DNA of 44,728 nt. It comes from JADFUS01 sp964600025 (GTDB taxonomy: Bacteria > Bacteroidota > Bacteroidia > Bacteroidales > Rikenellaceae). The notes below the pieces were generated by a model, which searched no databases, was not told the origin of the DNA, and saw only the letters and a program-made list of their open reading frames with translations. Below are positions 7,233-15,986 of this stretch, piece after piece (within the stretch, counting starts at the first letter, position 1; every line of letters begins with the position of its first letter). Location: positions 1-44,728 of the forward strand of contig CAZRHJ010000011.1 of NCBI GenBank assembly GCA_964600025.1, in the 5' to 3' direction. A program made the translations under genes and the position numbers.

Positions 7233-10046
7233 ATGAAAAAAGCAACTATTTTATTAATGGCGTTCGTTATGATATTTGGAGCAACATTTGCCCAAGATAA
7301 TCAAATGACACAACGCATTCCACTTGACCCAGCGGTAAGAACTGGCAAATTGGAAAACGGAATGACTTACTATATTCAACACAACAGTAAGCCAAAGAAC
7401 TCCGCAAATTTCCACATCGTTACTAATATCGGTGCTGTTCACGAAACAGACAGAGAAAACGGATTAGCACACTTTTTGGAGCATATGGCATTTAATGGCA
7501 TTGGTATTTTCCCACACGAAACAATGCTTGAATACTTACAAAACAACGGTATTGAGTTTGGTAGAAACATCAACGCATCAACTGGTTTGGACGTTACTCA
7601 ATATTTTTTACAAGATATTCCTTTGAACAAATCACAAGGACTTGTCGACACAGCAATGTTAATTTTGCGTGATTGGTCTTGCAATATTTTGTGTGATAGC
7701 ACAGAGATTGACGCCGAGCGTGGAGTTATTTCAGAAGAATTACGCCAAGGCTCAACAGGCCAACGCAAACTTCTTTTCAACAGATTTGCAGACTTAGGAA
7801 ATGGCACAATGTATTCAAAACGTAACGTTATCGGAACTTTGGATTGGTTGCGTGATTTTGAATACTCAGACATTCGTGGATTCTACAAGAAATGGTATCG
7901 CCCATCTCTTCAAGCAGTAATCATCGTAGGAGATTTTGATGTTGATGAAATGGAAGCAAAAGTAAAGGAACTTTACGGAGCTATCAAACCTCACGATAAC
8001 GAAGTAGAAAAAGTTATGGTAGAAATTCCTCAATTCGAAAAATCATTTGCAAAAGTATATGAAGATAAAGAATTGACTTCTACTGATATTTGGGTTGCAT
8101 CTGCAATTAATGAATCAAAAATCGAAACAAATGATTTAATGACCTCTGAGGTTCGTCGTTATATGTTCTCTATTTTGAATTCAGTTTTGAATAATCGTTT
8201 CCAAAAAATTGCAATGAGTGCAGAAGCACCATTCTTGTACGCTGAAAATATGAACCAAAACATTTTGGCTACACAAGAACTTCGCTTAACAGTTGCAGGA
8301 GCCAAAGAAGGCAAAGAGAAAGAGGCTATTGAGATTATGGCACAAGAAATCAACCGTATGAAAAAATATGGTGTAAACGGTTCTGAACTTAGAATGGCAG
8401 TTAATAATTTGAAAAAATCAAACGAAACTGCATTCAACAACAGAAACGACCGTACAAACACTACATTAGCATTTGGAATGATTAGCAATTTTACAGAAAA
8501 TATGCCTATTATCCAGCCAGAAATGGACTACCAATTTGCTATGGGATTTCTTTCAAGAATTAACAAAGAAATGGTAAACCAATACATTTCACTACTTTTC
8601 AAAGATGTTCCTTATTACTTGTCTGTTGGTACTCCAAAAGCAAATATTACAGAACAAGAAGTTATGGATTCTTGGACAAAAGGAATAACAGCTGATGTTC
8701 AACCAATTATCGAAAAAGAAATTGACACAAATATCCTTGACGAAAAAACTCTTACTGCGGGTAGAGTCCTTTCTACTGCTATCGACAGATACGATACAAA
8801 TATGTGGATTTTGAGCAATGGTGCTATTGTTTATTTCAAACCAACAGAGCTTAAAAAAGATGAAATGATTTTCAGTGCATCTCGCAAAGGTGGCAAATCA
8901 CTTTTCAACGATGATGAGTTTATTTCTGCAATTCTTTTGAACGAATATATCACTTCTGGAATGAATGGTGTTGGCAAATACTCTGACACAGACCTACAAG
9001 ACGCTTTGAGTGGCAAACAAGCAAAAGTATCAATAAGCTTGGGAGATTATTACTCAAATATGGGTGGACGTAGTTCTTCGGCAGACGTTGAAACAATGTT
9101 CAAATTAATCAACCTTAACCTATCTCAACCACGTTTTAACGAAGAAGAATTAGCTACACTAAAAATGATGTCGCTTTCTACGTTAAAAAATTACAAAAAC
9201 AACCCTAATATGGTTTTCCAAAACTTCGTAGCCAAGACTTTGGAAGATAACCAAAATCGTGTAAACAACTATGACGTTATGCTTGCAAATATTGACAAAG
9301 CAAATGTTGAAGATTTGAAAGTAGCTTTCAAAAAAGGATTTACAGGAGTTAGAGGTATGAAGTTTTTCTTTGTGGGTAATGCACCAGTAGAAAAAATGAA
9401 ACAATATGCAGAATTGTACATTGGTTCTCTTCCAGCAGGTGAAGAAGAAAAATGGATTAACAGAGAATCTAAAAAAACACGTAACATTGACGAGAGTATT
9501 GTAGTTAAACAAGAGGACGACAAAGCATCTGTACTTATTACAGTGGGCAACAAGGTATCTAACGACCTTAAAACATATCTAACAAACAGCATTTTGGGAG
9601 ATATCCTACAAATCAAATATACTGAGATTGTTCGTGAGAAAATGGGAGCAACTTATGGTGTAGGTAGCATTTATATGCAAGATTATACTCCTGCTGGCGT
9701 TCAAGGATTGTTTGTTGCACAATACAAAACAAATGACGGTAAAATCAAAGAATCTACACCAGTAATTATTGGTCAGATTGAAGAGATGGCTGCAAAAGGT
9801 CCAGCACACGAAGATTTCATTAAGTCTGTGCTAAACCGCAAGAAAAACTACACAAACAACCAAATTCACAACTCATATTGGATGGGCGTTATCAAAAACT
9901 ACTACACAAGAGGATATGATAATCACCAAGTATTTGAAAAAACAATAGATAGCATTACTGAAAAAGATGTTCAAAATGCTGCTAAACAAATTTTGAAGAA
10001 TGCTGAAATCCAAAAAATTATGATGACAAGTAACGAAATTAAGTAA
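7233..10046 (+). CDS. Exported M16 family metallopeptidase (PqqL-like)
   Basis: This 937-residue protein begins with a cleavable signal peptide (MKKATILLMAFVMIFGATFA-Q). The M16 inverted zinc motif HFLEH is at residues ~81-85 (AHFLEHMAFNG), with the distal Glu in ERGVISEELRQ (~residue 160). The second half contains a non-catalytic M16 repeat, including EIVREKMGATYGVGS. The length fits the ~100-kDa single-chain PqqL/pitrilysin-like class, which degrades peptides inside a closed chamber. Export implies a periplasmic peptide-degrading role. It is monocistronic, with its own promoter and a strong terminator hairpin at 10119-10160. Despite the PqqL label, there are no PQQ genes nearby. Confidence 0.93.
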   Translation: MKKATILLMAFVMIFGATFAQDNQMTQRIPLDPAVRTGKLENGMTYYIQHNSKPKNSANFHIVTNIGAVHETDRENGLAHFLEHMAFNGIGIFPHETMLEYLQNNGIEFGRNINASTGLDVTQYFLQDIPLNKSQGLVDTAMLILRDWSCNILCDSTEIDAERGVISEELRQGSTGQRKLLFNRFADLGNGTMYSKRNVIGTLDWLRDFEYSDIRGFYKKWYRPSLQAVIIVGDFDVDEMEAKVKELYGAIKPHDNEVEKVMVEIPQFEKSFAKVYEDKELTSTDIWVASAINESKIETNDLMTSEVRRYMFSILNSVLNNRFQKIAMSAEAPFLYAENMNQNILATQELRLTVAGAKEGKEKEAIEIMAQEINRMKKYGVNGSELRMAVNNLKKSNETAFNNRNDRTNTTLAFGMISNFTENMPIIQPEMDYQFAMGFLSRINKEMVNQYISLLFKDVPYYLSVGTPKANITEQEVMDSWTKGITADVQPIIEKEIDTNILDEKTLTAGRVLSTAIDRYDTNMWILSNGAIVYFKPTELKKDEMIFSASRKGGKSLFNDDEFISAILLNEYITSGMNGVGKYSDTDLQDALSGKQAKVSISLGDYYSNMGGRSSSADVETMFKLINLNLSQPRFNEEELATLKMMSLSTLKNYKNNPNMVFQNFVAKTLEDNQNRVNNYDVMLANIDKANVEDLKVAFKKGFTGVRGMKFFFVGNAPVEKMKQYAELYIGSLPAGEEEKWINRESKKTRNIDESIVVKQEDDKASVLITVGNKVSNDLKTYLTNSILGDILQIKYTEIVREKMGATYGVGSIYMQDYTPAGVQGLFVAQYKTNDGKIKESTPVIIGQIEEMAAKGPAHEDFIKSVLNRKKNYTNNQIHNSYWMGVIKNYYTRGYDNHQVFEKTIDSITEKDVQNAAKQILKNAEIQKIMMTSNEIK

Positions 10047-10118
10047 TGCTTAATTAGAGATATTCAGTAAATTATTTCACACTGAAAATCACTTAGTTAC
10101 AAAGAATTTCCTATAATT

Positions 10119-10160
10119 ATTAGCCCAATTTTTAGCAAAACAGCTAAAAATTGGGCTAAT
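10119..10160 (+). terminator. Hairpin terminator after the M16 gene
   Basis: A perfect 18-bp stem (ATTAGCCCAATTTTTAGC with its complement) closes a 6-base loop and is followed by an AT-rich stretch. It lies 72 bases past the stop codon. The poly-T run is short, so efficiency is uncertain. Confidence 0.7.
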
Positions 10161-10207
10161 TAATAATTTTAGTTTTACACTTTTTTAAAAATAGAAATAA
10201 CTTCAAC

Positions 10208-10237
10208 AAAAAAGCCAACCTTCGGGTTGGCTTTTTT
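10208..10237 (+). terminator. Intrinsic terminator (TTCG tetraloop)
   Basis: AAAAAAGCCAACC-TTCG-GGTTGGCTTTTTT is a classical GC stem with tetraloop and T-tract. It insulates the M16 gene from murB and can work in both directions. Confidence 0.9.
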
Positions 10238-10270
10238 ATTGCTAAATGCTAATTTTTGTCAAAAATTGAG

Positions 10271-10278
10271 TATCTTTG
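10271..10278 (+). promoter_or_regulatory. -7 element of the murB operon
   Basis: TATCTTTG matches TAnnTTTG and predicts transcription starting near 10285. This rules out any translation start upstream of that point. A TTTG lies only 12 bases upstream, so no correctly spaced -33 element is seen. Confidence 0.55.
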
Positions 10279-10307
10279 CCATAATTAATGACAAAATGGC
10301 AGGTTTT

Positions 10308-11312
10308 ATGAAAATAAAAATAGACTATCAATTAAAAAGATATAATACCTTTGGAATGAATGTTATTGCAAATGAGTTTGTTGAATACAAAACACTAACA
10401 GATTTGCAAAAGATATTTGCTACGTATAGCCCCAAAAAATGGTATGTGCTGGGTGGAGGTAGCAACACATTATTTACAAAAAACTACGAAGGACTTATTA
10501 TCCATTCGGTTGCCAAAAACATAGAATTAGTTTCGCAAGATAGCGATAGCTTACTTGTCAAAGCAGATGCAGGAGTTGTTTGGGACGATTTTGTGGCTTG
10601 GTGTGTAAATCACAACTATTTTGGTGCAGAAAACCTATCATACATTCCGGGAAGTGTTGGTGCATCGCCAGTCCAAAACATTGGAGCGTATGGCGTAGAG
10701 GCAAAAGATATCATTCATAGTGTAGTATTTTATTTGCCAGAGGAAAATCGAATAGAAGAATTTAGTGCCAAACAATGTGAATTTGGATACAGAGATTCTA
10801 TTTTCAAAAAAGCATTACGAGGCAAAATCATAGTTCTAAATGTAACTTACAAACTATCAAAACATTTTACAGCAAATTTGAGCTATGGAAATTTATCAAA
10901 TATGCTCAGTGCTGCACAGGATTTGAATGCTCACGATGTGCGAGATTGTGTAATATCGGTACGCAAAGAAAAACTCCCAGACCCACAAATAATGGGTAAT
11001 GGTGGAAGTTTTTTCAAAAACCCAGTAGTCAGCAAAGAATTTGCCGAGAATCTGATGACACTCTACCCTGCTATGCCGTATTACAACGACACAAAAGGCA
11101 TTAAAATTCCTGCTGGTTGGTTAATCGAACAATGTGGTTGGAAAGGCAAAAAGGTAGGCAATGTAGGGGTTCACGAACGTCAAGCACTTGTAATTGTAAA
11201 TTTGGGATACGCTCGACCACAAGAAATAGTAGATATTTCAAACAACATAATCTCTGATGTTAAAGAAAAATTCGGAATAGATATTTATCCCGAAGTAAAT
11301 TTTGTGGAATAA
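10308..11312 (+). CDS. murB: UDP-N-acetylenolpyruvoylglucosamine reductase MurB
   Basis: MurB reduces UDP-GlcNAc-enolpyruvate to UDP-MurNAc with FAD and NADPH, the second committed step of peptidoglycan synthesis. The start MKIKIDYQLKRYNTFGMN is typical. The FAD-binding PP-loop reads VLGGGSNTLF, followed by GAENLSYIPGSVGASPVQNIGAYG, the substrate/FAD segment (Y)GYRDSIFK, the catalytic Ser in GNGGSFFKNP, and a C-terminal Glu in YPEVNF. The chosen ATG gives 334 residues; an in-frame ATG at 10296 adds four. A longer frame back to TTG 10227 starts inside a terminator, before the predicted transcript, and is rejected. The stop overlaps the tilS start by one base. Confidence 0.95.
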   Translation: MKIKIDYQLKRYNTFGMNVIANEFVEYKTLTDLQKIFATYSPKKWYVLGGGSNTLFTKNYEGLIIHSVAKNIELVSQDSDSLLVKADAGVVWDDFVAWCVNHNYFGAENLSYIPGSVGASPVQNIGAYGVEAKDIIHSVVFYLPEENRIEEFSAKQCEFGYRDSIFKKALRGKIIVLNVTYKLSKHFTANLSYGNLSNMLSAAQDLNAHDVRDCVISVRKEKLPDPQIMGNGGSFFKNPVVSKEFAENLMTLYPAMPYYNDTKGIKIPAGWLIEQCGWKGKKVGNVGVHERQALVIVNLGYARPQEIVDISNNIISDVKEKFGIDIYPEVNFVE

Positions 11313-12628
11313 TGAAAGAATTTGAATTTAACAAACCTAAAATATTTAATTCGTCCGACAAAATACTTTTGGCTGTAAGCGGAGGCGTAGATTCTATGAC
11401 TATGCTCGATTTTTTTGCAAAAAATATGTCAAAAGATAATTTTGCTGTTGCACACTGCAATTTTTCACTACGTGGAGAGGATTCTATAAGCGATATGCAC
11501 ATAGTCGAAGATATTTGCCAAAAACAAGGAATTACACTTCACAAAATAGTCTTTGACACATACTCAGAGATAAAAAAACGTGCAAAAACCCTGCAAGAAG
11601 TAGCAAGAGAATTAAGATACGATTGGTTTGAGGAATTAGCACAAAAATACTCATACACAAAAATAGCAACTGCCCACAATGCAAACGACAATATCGAAAC
11701 TGTTTTTGTAAATTGTGTTAGAGGCACAGGCGTAAGAGGCTATACGGGAATACCACTGGTAAACGGCAAAATTATCCGTCCTTTACTTTCTTACACAAGA
11801 GAAGAAATTTTGGATTATGCCAAAGCTAATGGAGTTGTTTGGAGAGAGGACAAATCTAATGCAACAGTCAAATATTTACGCAATTCCATACGACACGAGC
11901 TTATGCCAGTGTTAAGTTCTCGCAACGATAATTTTTTGGAGGTTATGCAAAATAATATCCAAAAAGTGAGTGAAAGCGTTTGTTTTTTGGACTTTTGCAT
12001 ATCAAAATATTCCGAAAAATATGTTTCGCAAAGCAATATAGACCTTGTTGGACTTATGAATGAAGAATTTTCAAATTATATACTTTTTGAAATAATGCAA
12101 AAATGGGACTTTTCAAGAAGTGTTACAGACTCAATTTGCATAAGTTACAAAAATGGCGAAACTGGAAAATACTTTATTTCAAGAACCAACAAAGCACTAT
12201 TGGACAGAGGAACTTTGATTATTTCGACACACTGCGATACTACTTTTGACATAGATTTTAGTAAAAATCAAAAATATATAGATTTTGGAATTGGCAAAAT
12301 ATTTTTTGAGATAAGCCCATACAATTTGGACACAGAACTAAAAACACCCAAGCACAAAGCGATATTCGATTACGACAAACTTGCCGAAAACCTAAAAATC
12401 AGAACTTGGCACACTGGCGACGAATTTCAACCATTTGGAATGTTAGGCAAAAAACTTTTGAGTGATTTGTTTATTGACTTAAAACTTTCGAGAAACGAAA
12501 AAAACTCAACTCCAATACTATGCAACAATTCGGATATTATTTGGGTTGTTGGACACAGGACAGACAAACGATATAGTGTTGATAAAAACACAAAAAACTT
12601 ACTTGTTTGTGAATACAAAGCAATATAA
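11312..12628 (+). CDS. tilS: tRNA(Ile)-lysidine synthase TilS
   Basis: TilS attaches lysine to C34 of the CAU-anticodon tRNA-Ile, switching it from methionine to isoleucine decoding. The PP-loop ATP-pyrophosphatase motif is at residues ~23-30 (VSGGVDSMTM), followed by HCNFSLRGEDS (~residue 50), TAHNANDNIETV (~residue 121) and GTGVRGYTGIP (~residue 140). The C-terminal domain (residues ~350-438) has the family pattern RTWHTGDEFQPFGMLGKKLLSDLFID. Length (438) is normal for Bacteroidota. It overlaps murB by one base (TAATG), which indicates coupled translation. Confidence 0.95.
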   Translation: MKEFEFNKPKIFNSSDKILLAVSGGVDSMTMLDFFAKNMSKDNFAVAHCNFSLRGEDSISDMHIVEDICQKQGITLHKIVFDTYSEIKKRAKTLQEVARELRYDWFEELAQKYSYTKIATAHNANDNIETVFVNCVRGTGVRGYTGIPLVNGKIIRPLLSYTREEILDYAKANGVVWREDKSNATVKYLRNSIRHELMPVLSSRNDNFLEVMQNNIQKVSESVCFLDFCISKYSEKYVSQSNIDLVGLMNEEFSNYILFEIMQKWDFSRSVTDSICISYKNGETGKYFISRTNKALLDRGTLIISTHCDTTFDIDFSKNQKYIDFGIGKIFFEISPYNLDTELKTPKHKAIFDYDKLAENLKIRTWHTGDEFQPFGMLGKKLLSDLFIDLKLSRNEKNSTPILCNNSDIIWVVGHRTDKRYSVDKNTKNLLVCEYKAI

Positions 12629-12655
12629 CTAAAATAAATATTATAGCATTTAGAT

Positions 12656-13888
12656 ATGGATATTCTTTCAGTAAAACAACGATTTGGAATAATTGGTAAC
12701 AACCAAAAATTGAACGATGCGTTGGAAATAGCTCTTAGGGTAGCAGCAACAGATTTGACAGTACTTGTAACTGGTGAAAGTGGTGTTGGTAAAGAATATT
12801 TCCCACAAGTCATTCATAGCTATTCTGCACGTAAACACGAGAAATATTTTGCTATAAACTGCGGAGCAATCCCCGAAGGCACAATAGATTCGGAACTTTT
12901 TGGTCACGAAAAAGGAGCATTTACAGGAGCGACAGACAGTCGTAAGGGTTATTTTGAAATGGCTAACGGTGGCACTTTGTTTTTGGACGAGGTAGGGGAA
13001 CTTCCACTCACTACACAAGTCAGACTACTCAGAGTACTACAAACTGGAGAATTTATAAGAGTGGGTGCATCAAACGTACAAAAAACAAATGTTAGGGTCG
13101 TTGCTGCCACAAACGCCAATCTTTCGGAGGCAATCAGTAGAGGTTTGTTCCGTGAAGACCTATATTACAGACTCAACACCGTACCAATTTTTATGCCTGC
13201 ACTACGTGAGCGAAAAGAAGATATTTATTTACTGTTCCGCAAATTCTGTTCAGACACAGCAAATAAATATGCTATGCCAGTCGTTAGACTTGATGAAACG
13301 GCACGTGAGATGTTGGAGAATTACAGATGGCCGGGAAATGTCAGACAACTCAAAAACGTTGCAGAACAGTTGTCGGTGATAGAACAAACACGCGAGATAA
13401 ACGTTCAAATACTCTCAAAATATTTACCAGATGTATTTGCAACAAACACGCCTATGCTTTATTCACAACAATCTTCACAATCTCACAATACATTTGACTC
13501 TGAACGAGAAATCCTTTATAAAGTATTGTTTGATTTGCGAAACGACGTGAACGAACTAAAAGAAATGGTAAACTCAATGAGAAGGCAAGGAACAAACCCA
13601 CAAGTTGTACCGTCGGTAGTAGAGAACTCCCACTCCCCTATTGTAACAAACAACACAGATATGCCAAAATTGGTTATGCCACACGTAGAGCCATACCAAA
13701 ATGATAGGTATGATTCGGTGATTGAGGTAGATGAGATAGGTTTGACAGAGAAAGAACTTCGCCAAAAAGAAGATATTATGAAAGCTCTAAAAAAACACAA
13801 AGGCAAACGCAAAGACGCAGCCACAGAGTTGTTTATATCCGAAAGAACATTATACAGACGAATTAAAGAATTAGGAATAGATGAATAG
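12656..13888 (+). CDS. Sigma-54-dependent transcriptional activator (AAA+ and Fis HTH, no receiver)
   Basis: This 410-residue protein goes straight into the AAA+ domain: Walker A GESGVGKE (~residues 40-47), sigma-54 contact loop GAFTGA (~residues 86-91), Walker B GGTLFLDEVGELP (~residues 105-117), and arginine-finger region FREDLYYRLNTVPI. Residues ~255-365 form a low-complexity linker. The C-terminus (KHKGKRKDAATELFISERTLYRRIKELGI) is a Fis-type HTH. No receiver, GAF or PAS domain precedes the ATPase, so regulation must come through abundance or a partner. It lies in an operon with lptE and secG, an arrangement common in Bacteroidota that hints at envelope control. Its targets cannot be seen here. 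Confidence 0.93.
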   Translation: MDILSVKQRFGIIGNNQKLNDALEIALRVAATDLTVLVTGESGVGKEYFPQVIHSYSARKHEKYFAINCGAIPEGTIDSELFGHEKGAFTGATDSRKGYFEMANGGTLFLDEVGELPLTTQVRLLRVLQTGEFIRVGASNVQKTNVRVVAATNANLSEAISRGLFREDLYYRLNTVPIFMPALRERKEDIYLLFRKFCSDTANKYAMPVVRLDETAREMLENYRWPGNVRQLKNVAEQLSVIEQTREINVQILSKYLPDVFATNTPMLYSQQSSQSHNTFDSEREILYKVLFDLRNDVNELKEMVNSMRRQGTNPQVVPSVVENSHSPIVTNNTDMPKLVMPHVEPYQNDRYDSVIEVDEIGLTEKELRQKEDIMKALKKHKGKRKDAATELFISERTLYRRIKELGIDE

Positions 13889-14393
13889 ATTTTTTGGAAA
13901 AATATTTACGTTAATTTTTATTACGTTCACAGCCTTGTCGTGTAGCGTAAAATACTCATTTACGGGAGCATCTATTGCACCAGAGGTAAAAACATTCTCG
14001 GTGCAACAGTTTTTGAACTCAGCGGCTATGGTAGCTCCTATTCTGACTACTACGCTAACAGACGAACTCGTAAATCGTTTTACAAACCAAACAGCACTTT
14101 CGCCAGTCAAACGAGATGGGGATTTTGCTTTTGAGGGAATTGTAACAAACTACACTTCACAACCAGTAGCAATATCTGGTGGAGAATACGCAACAATGAA
14201 CCGACTTTCAATCACTGTTAGTGTTAAGTTTGTAAATAGATTTGAGCCAAAAATGAGCTTCAATAAGAGTTTTACACGCTATGCAGATTTTGACAGTAAC
14301 CAACCTCTACAAAGTGTAGAAATGGCACTTATCCCCGATATTGTAGAACAACTCGTTACAGATATTTTCAACGCTGCGGCATCAAATTGGTAG
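13881..14393 (+). CDS. lptE: LPS assembly lipoprotein LptE-like
   Basis: This 170-residue lipoprotein has a signal ending in ALSC (acylated Cys at residue 21). The mature part starts YSFTGASIAPEVKTFSV and includes LTTTLTDELVNRFTNQTALSPV, the pattern of Bacteroidota LptE proteins (outer-membrane partner and plug of the LptD LPS translocon). Its start overlaps the sigma-54 activator gene by 8 bases. The 3' end overlaps a rejected TTG start of the next gene. LptE families are very divergent, so the call rests on the N-terminal segment, size, lipobox and conserved gene order. Confidence 0.85.
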   Translation: MNRFFGKIFTLIFITFTALSCSVKYSFTGASIAPEVKTFSVQQFLNSAAMVAPILTTTLTDELVNRFTNQTALSPVKRDGDFAFEGIVTNYTSQPVAISGGEYATMNRLSITVSVKFVNRFEPKMSFNKSFTRYADFDSNQPLQSVEMALIPDIVEQLVTDIFNAAASNW

Positions 14394-14398
14394 GAAAA

Positions 14399-14908
14399 AT
14401 GAATAGTAAGGAAAATTTTTCGAGAATTTTAAATTCCGACGCTGAATTGAGCAAAGAAGACAAAAGAGAATTGGAGGGTATGAGTTATAAATACCCTTGG
14501 TTTGCACTACCCAAAACAATACTTATCCACAACTACAAGGACAAGCCTCAGGAGATTGAGCGTTTGCGTGAAAATGCTTATCTTTCATTGCTGTCGTGTA
14601 GCTACTACAATGTTATTAGTGGAGAATTATGGGACAATAGCACACCAAGCCCCACAAATATGGAAGAGGATATTATAGGAGATTTTTTGGCAAAAAATGT
14701 ATCAAAAATAACTATTAACGAAAATCCACAACCAAAAACAGTAGTCGAGCCAGAGAAGGACGACCCCGAAATTTTGGAACAATTAGCACAATTTTTGATA
14801 AAACAAGGCGATTTTAAGCAAGCAATTGAAATTTATAGCAAATTAAGTTTGAAATTTCCAGAAAAAAGTGTTTACTTTGCAGATGCAATAGAAAAATTGA
14901 AAAAATAG
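14399..14908 (+). CDS. Hypothetical protein with a C-terminal TPR-like motif
   Basis: This 169-residue soluble protein lies between lptE and secG. Residues ~60-75 contain AYLSLLSCSYYNV. The C-terminal ~50 residues (LEQLAQFLIKQGDFKQAIEI, then YSKLSLKFPEKSVYFADAIE) have the helix-turn-helix periodicity of one tetratricopeptide repeat, which usually mediates protein-protein contacts. No enzyme motif is visible. The ATG at 14399 is preferred over TTG at 14387 because the latter lies inside the lptE coding end. A homologue in the same place between lptE and secG is common in Bacteroidota, but its function is not known to me. Confidence 0.75.
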   Translation: MNSKENFSRILNSDAELSKEDKRELEGMSYKYPWFALPKTILIHNYKDKPQEIERLRENAYLSLLSCSYYNVISGELWDNSTPSPTNMEEDIIGDFLAKNVSKITINENPQPKTVVEPEKDDPEILEQLAQFLIKQGDFKQAIEIYSKLSLKFPEKSVYFADAIEKLKK

Positions 14909-14965
14909 GTACAAAATATCTATTTTCTAAATAAATTGAATATTAATAAATAAAATAAAAATAAA

Positions 14966-15331
14966 ATGTATATTTTCTTAATCGTACTTATCGTACTTGC
15001 AAGTTTATTGATGATTTTGGCAGTATTGGTTCAAAATCCTAAAAGCGGTATGGCTGCTAACTTTGGTGCATCTAATCAAGTAATGGGTGTACGCCAAACT
15101 ACAAACTTTTTGGAGCGTTTCACTTGGTCAACTGCAATTTTTATTGTTGTTTTGAGTGTTCTTACAACAATGATGATTCCTTCTGCTAACATTCAAGAAA
15201 GCAAATCAGCTTTGCAACAAACTCTTGAACAATCTAACACAGAAGTTCAACCATTTGCTGTTCCAGCTACTACTCAACCAGAAGCTACAACTCCTGCTGA
15301 ACAACCAAAATCAGAAGAAGCTACTAAGTAA
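14966..15331 (+). CDS. secG: Preprotein translocase subunit SecG
   Basis: This 121-residue protein has the SecG architecture: transmembrane helix 1 (residues ~2-22), the conserved loop LVQNPKSGMAANFG (~residues 22-35), then QVMGVRQTTNFLERFTWSTA leading into helix 2 (residues ~50-70). SecG is the small accessory subunit of SecYEG that eases protein export. A Pro/Thr/Glu/Gln-rich tail of about 50 residues follows and is longer than in E. coli but usual for this phylum. It is the last gene of the murB operon, closed by the terminator at 15356-15382. Confidence 0.93.
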   Translation: MYIFLIVLIVLASLLMILAVLVQNPKSGMAANFGASNQVMGVRQTTNFLERFTWSTAIFIVVLSVLTTMMIPSANIQESKSALQQTLEQSNTEVQPFAVPATTQPEATTPAEQPKSEEATK

Positions 15332-15355
15332 TTAATTTTCTTAGTTTCAACATAT

Positions 15356-15382
15356 AAGAGTGCTTATACAAGCACTCTTTTG
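15356..15382 (+). terminator. Intrinsic terminator after secG
   Basis: AAGAGTGCTT and AAGCACTCTTT pair around an ATAC loop and run into T-rich sequence, 24 bases past the secG stop. Confidence 0.85.
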
Positions 15383-15390
15383 TTGTTTTA

Positions 15391-15781
15391 GGTTAATTAT
15401 CGTCTACTACGATGAAACTCGTCTATCTTGTCTATTTCACCGATGCTCACAACTCACGTACCCCAGTACGCTACGTTGTGACCATCAGCAAAATAGCCTA
15501 AGAGATACGAGTTTATTAGAAACTTGTATAATTTCGAAAAGATAAAAATTGTTTTAGGTTAATTATCGTCTACTACGATGAAACTCGCCTATCTTGTCTA
15601 TTTCGCCGATGCTCACAACTCACGTACCCCAGTACGCTACGTTGTGACCATCAGCAAAATAGCCTAAGAGATACGAGTTTATTAGAAACTTGTATAATTT
15701 CGAAAAGATAAAAATTGTTTTAGGTTAATTATCGTCCACTACGATGAAACTCGCCTATCTTGTCTATTTCACCGATGCTCT
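15391..15781 (+). repeat. Tandem array of the intergenic hairpin repeat (166-bp period, 2.4 units)
   Basis: GGTTAATTATCGTC recurs at 15391, 15557 and 15723, exactly 166 bases apart. Each full unit has a ~100-nt imperfect inverted repeat (15415-15514, 15581-15680): AAACTCG...CGAGTTT ends, GATG...CATC and ACAAC...GTTGT inner pairs, and a CGTAC-CCCA-GTACG tip. A ~66-nt AT-rich linker separates the units. The two full units differ at only a few bases (for example GTCTATC/GCCTATC). The third breaks off after ACCGATGCTC. There is no reading frame of note. Confidence 0.93.
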
Positions 15782-15986
15782 GCCTCTCAAAAACAAAAAA
15801 GTTACTTCCTCAACAAAAAAATAGTCTTTAATACAATATTTACACAAATAACTCCGTTACACGATAGATATATTATGATGCTATCAGGATAGAGTGGTTA
15901 ATGTTGTAAGACGATAAGGCGAATCGCACTAAAAACCATTTTGGACAAAATAGCTCATTTAGTTATTAACCTAATTTTTTCTATCA
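15782..15986. other. Intergenic stretch with no recognised feature
   Basis: This AT-rich stretch between the repeat array and the carboxylase operon must hold the promoter of the latter, but no convincing -33/-7 pair was found. GATAAGGCGAATCGCAC at about 15914 vaguely resembles the repeat end and could be a decayed remnant. Confidence 0.4.

Noticed and set aside
7233..10046. A PQQ-biosynthesis role for the M16 peptidase
   Set aside because: No pqq genes are nearby, and the PqqL-like label reflects similarity of the fold only.
10227..10307. Upstream TTG start extending MurB by 27 residues
   Set aside because: The TTG lies in the stem of an intrinsic terminator and before the predicted transcription start near 10285. 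The family N-terminus begins at the ATG 10308.
14387..14398. TTG start for the TPR-like protein
   Set aside because: It lies inside the last codons of lptE; ATG 14399 follows the lptE stop directly and gives a normal start.
15391..15781. CRISPR array
   Set aside because: The period is 166 bp, linkers are the same in each unit, and the repeats fold as long hairpins. There are no unique spacers and no cas genes.
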